Source: Thiohalophilus sp. (GTDB lineage: Bacteria > Pseudomonadota > Gammaproteobacteria > UBA6429 > Thiohalophilaceae). Taken from it: a DNA stretch of 64,000 nt. Both the position numbers and the translations under genes were made by a program. The stretch is taken from contig NZ_JAXHMV010000001.1 of assembly GCF_034521165.1 (NCBI RefSeq), positions 124,001-188,000 on the forward strand. The letters run 5' to 3'. Every line of letters starts with the position of its first letter. Position 1 is the first letter of the stretch. Below, in pieces: positions 62,946 through 64,000 of the stretch. The notes under the pieces are model-generated. The model searched no databases, had not been told where the DNA came from, and was given only the letters and a program-made list of their open reading frames with translations.

Positions 62946-63100
62946 ACCACCAGGACACGAAGACACCAGGTAAATTTTTGTATTCATTGAAACCACTTCC
63001 GCTCGCGACGTAGACTTGCCCGCCGTCGCCGACATTGGTGAACGCGTGATCGTTTCGGCCTCTTGAAGAATTTTTCTTGGTGTCTTCGTGTCCTGGTGGT
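62946..63100. repeat. Inverted ACCACCAGGACACGAAG element
   Basis: ACCACCAGGACACGAAGACA from 62946 faces its inverse ending at 63100, about 105 bp apart. It lies between convergent genes and belongs to the same family as the array at 57174. Confidence 0.85.
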
Positions 63101-63114
63101 TGGTCTTTATTCTT

Positions 63115-63615
63115 TTATTCGGCAAACTCGATCGCTTCGCGAATCGCCTCAATGCCGGCTCTGGCGCACTCATCGTCCACGTCGCCGGTGATCTTCTGTG
63201 CCGGCGCGCCGGAGATGCCGACGGCACCGTAGAAATGGCCACCGATACGTACTGGCACGCCACCGCCGATCAATAACACCTCCGGGGCAAAGCGCAGGTT
63301 GTCGAAGTTGCCTTCCTGCATGTCGAGCGTGGACGTCTGGAAGCTGGCCGCGGTGACCGCTTTTAACCGGCTGACGTCGATGGTGTGGGTGCCGGCCAGC
63401 GGATCGCGCGCCACGGCCAGCAGTTTGCCGTTGCGATCGACCACGCTGGATGTGACCTGATAACCCTGTTTGCGACAGGCCCGGGCCGACTCGACGGCCA
63501 GCTGGTTGGCCAGCTCGAAGGAGAGGACCCGGGTGGTGACATAGGCCGGTTCGGCGGCGGCCATCGGGCTCAGCAGTAACGCGGGAAGCAGCACAGCAGC
63601 AAGGTAGCGTTTCAT
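63115..63615 (-). CDS. Exported HbpS/GlcG-type (DUF336) protein
   Basis: A 166-residue protein with a signal peptide (MKRYLAAVLLPALLLSPMAAA) and the GlcG/HbpS fold: LANQLAVESARACRKQGYQVTSSVVDRNGKLLAVARD, LRFAPEVLLIGGGVPVRIGG and GAVGISGAPAQKITGDVDDECARAGIEAI. Some members bind heme or cobalamin. Placed just after queG on the same strand. Confidence 0.85.
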   Translation of the reverse strand: MKRYLAAVLLPALLLSPMAAAEPAYVTTRVLSFELANQLAVESARACRKQGYQVTSSVVDRNGKLLAVARDPLAGTHTIDVSRLKAVTAASFQTSTLDMQEGNFDNLRFAPEVLLIGGGVPVRIGGHFYGAVGISGAPAQKITGDVDDECARAGIEAIREAIEFAE

Positions 63616-63621
63616 GATGGT

Positions 63622-64000
63622 TTATTCCTCAATGGTGGCGGGTTGATGTTGTTGTAATGCCCACAGCACATGTTCGCGCACCAGTTCGGAAGGATGGTCG
63701 GTGCGGGCCCGCAGGGCGGCGATCACCTCCGGTGAGGTGGCCGCATTGCCCAGTGCCACGGCGATATTGCGCAACCAGCGTTCATGGCCGATACGCCGGA
63801 TCGCCGAGCCTTCCAGGTTCTGATTGAAAGTGACTTCATCCCACTGGAAAAGTTCCACCAAACGCGCCTCATCCAGGCGCTGACGCGGATCGAAATCCGG
63901 CTCACGGCTGGTGTCGGCAAACCGGTTCCAGGGACAGTACAGCTGGCAGTCATCACAGCCATAAATGCGGTTGCCCATCGGCTTGCGCAATGCCACCGGG
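63622..64000 (-). CDS. queG: Epoxyqueuosine reductase QueG (C-terminal part)
   Basis: The window edge cuts the gene; the visible 126 codons include the second ferredoxin cluster (GNRIYGCDDCQLYCPWNRF) and a HEAT-like C-terminal tail (WLRNIAVALGNAATSPEVIAALRARTDHPSELVREHVLWAL). QueG performs the last step of queuosine synthesis in tRNA, using cobalamin and Fe-S clusters. The start lies beyond 64000. Confidence 0.93.
   Translation of the reverse strand, partial: PVALRKPMGNRIYGCDDCQLYCPWNRFADTSREPDFDPRQRLDEARLVELFQWDEVTFNQNLEGSAIRRIGHERWLRNIAVALGNAATSPEVIAALRARTDHPSELVREHVLWALQQHQPATIEE

Overview
The window is chromosomal DNA of a moderately GC-rich gammaproteobacterium, most probably a sulfur-oxidising member of the Chromatiales/Ectothiorhodospiraceae type. 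Pointers are a DsrC with both redox cysteines, a TsdB-TsdA thiosulfate dehydrogenase pair, TusA/DsrE-type sulfur carriers with a YeeE-type transporter, c-type cytochromes, and the many dispersed palindromic and GAAGACACGAAG-type repeats common in such genomes. The assignment to a lineage is inference; no rRNA or tRNA gene was seen.

Layout. 25-1263 is a DUF1015 gene. 1451-13670 is a complete but rearranged type II secretion locus: on the minus strand TPR lipoprotein-gspK-L-M-N-G-H-I-J-C-E, and divergently on the plus strand gspD-gspF, with only 31 bp between the two arms. 14194-17177 is a sulfur-carrier/transport operon (TusA-like, YeeE-like, TusA, DsrE-like, two small proteins). 17353-25336 is a trans-outer-membrane redox cluster: rhodanese-like lipoprotein, pentaheme cytochrome, small exported protein, triheme cytochrome, porin, and an NtrC-type two-component system. 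25527-29615 holds a FimX-like c-di-GMP effector and a large uncharacterised gene. 29765-32436 is the EF-P module (epmB, efp, epmA). 32663-37112 carries psd, a PCuAC copper chaperone, a frameshifted SCO1 gene, an HTH-less LexA-like peptidase, a Mut7-C protein and a class V aminotransferase. 37520-41799 is a four-gene operon tsdB-tsdA-bphO-bphP. 42027-47530 carries a small membrane protein, ppsA, ppsR and htpG. 47799-57157 holds small housekeeping genes, including an Rrf2 regulator, a Lon-like protease, bolA, ycgL, dsrC, hslR, a Nudix hydrolase and thioredoxin. 57174-58130 is a tandem repeat array. 58134-60549 is moeA-mobB-mobA. The end holds a flagellar-rod-like miniprotein, HDOD and GGDEF proteins, a HbpS/GlcG-type protein and the C-terminal end of queG.

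The most interesting system is at 14031-25336. Three good sigma54 promoters (14141, 17277, 20357; all TGGCAYG-N4-(A/C)TGCA with exactly 10 bp between GG and GC) precede the sulfur-carrier operon, the rhodanese lipoprotein gene and the small-protein/cytochrome/porin genes. Each is preceded by two TTGCAA/CTGCAA elements 36-38 bp apart, at about -85 to -92 and -120 to -130. The cluster ends with a histidine kinase and a sigma54 activator carrying an intact GAFTGA motif. I infer one regulon joining uptake and handling of a sulfur (or selenium/tellurium) compound to an outer-membrane electron conduit. The gene set resembles the Geobacter extHI-type clusters (rhodanese lipoprotein plus porin).

Other points: thiosulfate dehydrogenase genes are translationally coupled to a heme oxygenase and a bacteriophytochrome-diguanylate cyclase; the SCO1 gene carries a one-base frameshift in a C run that creates a false fusion with PCuAC; two very small membrane-protein genes (52 and 34 codons) are present, one with a perfect FNR/Anr box upstream; and htpG has a textbook sigma32 promoter.
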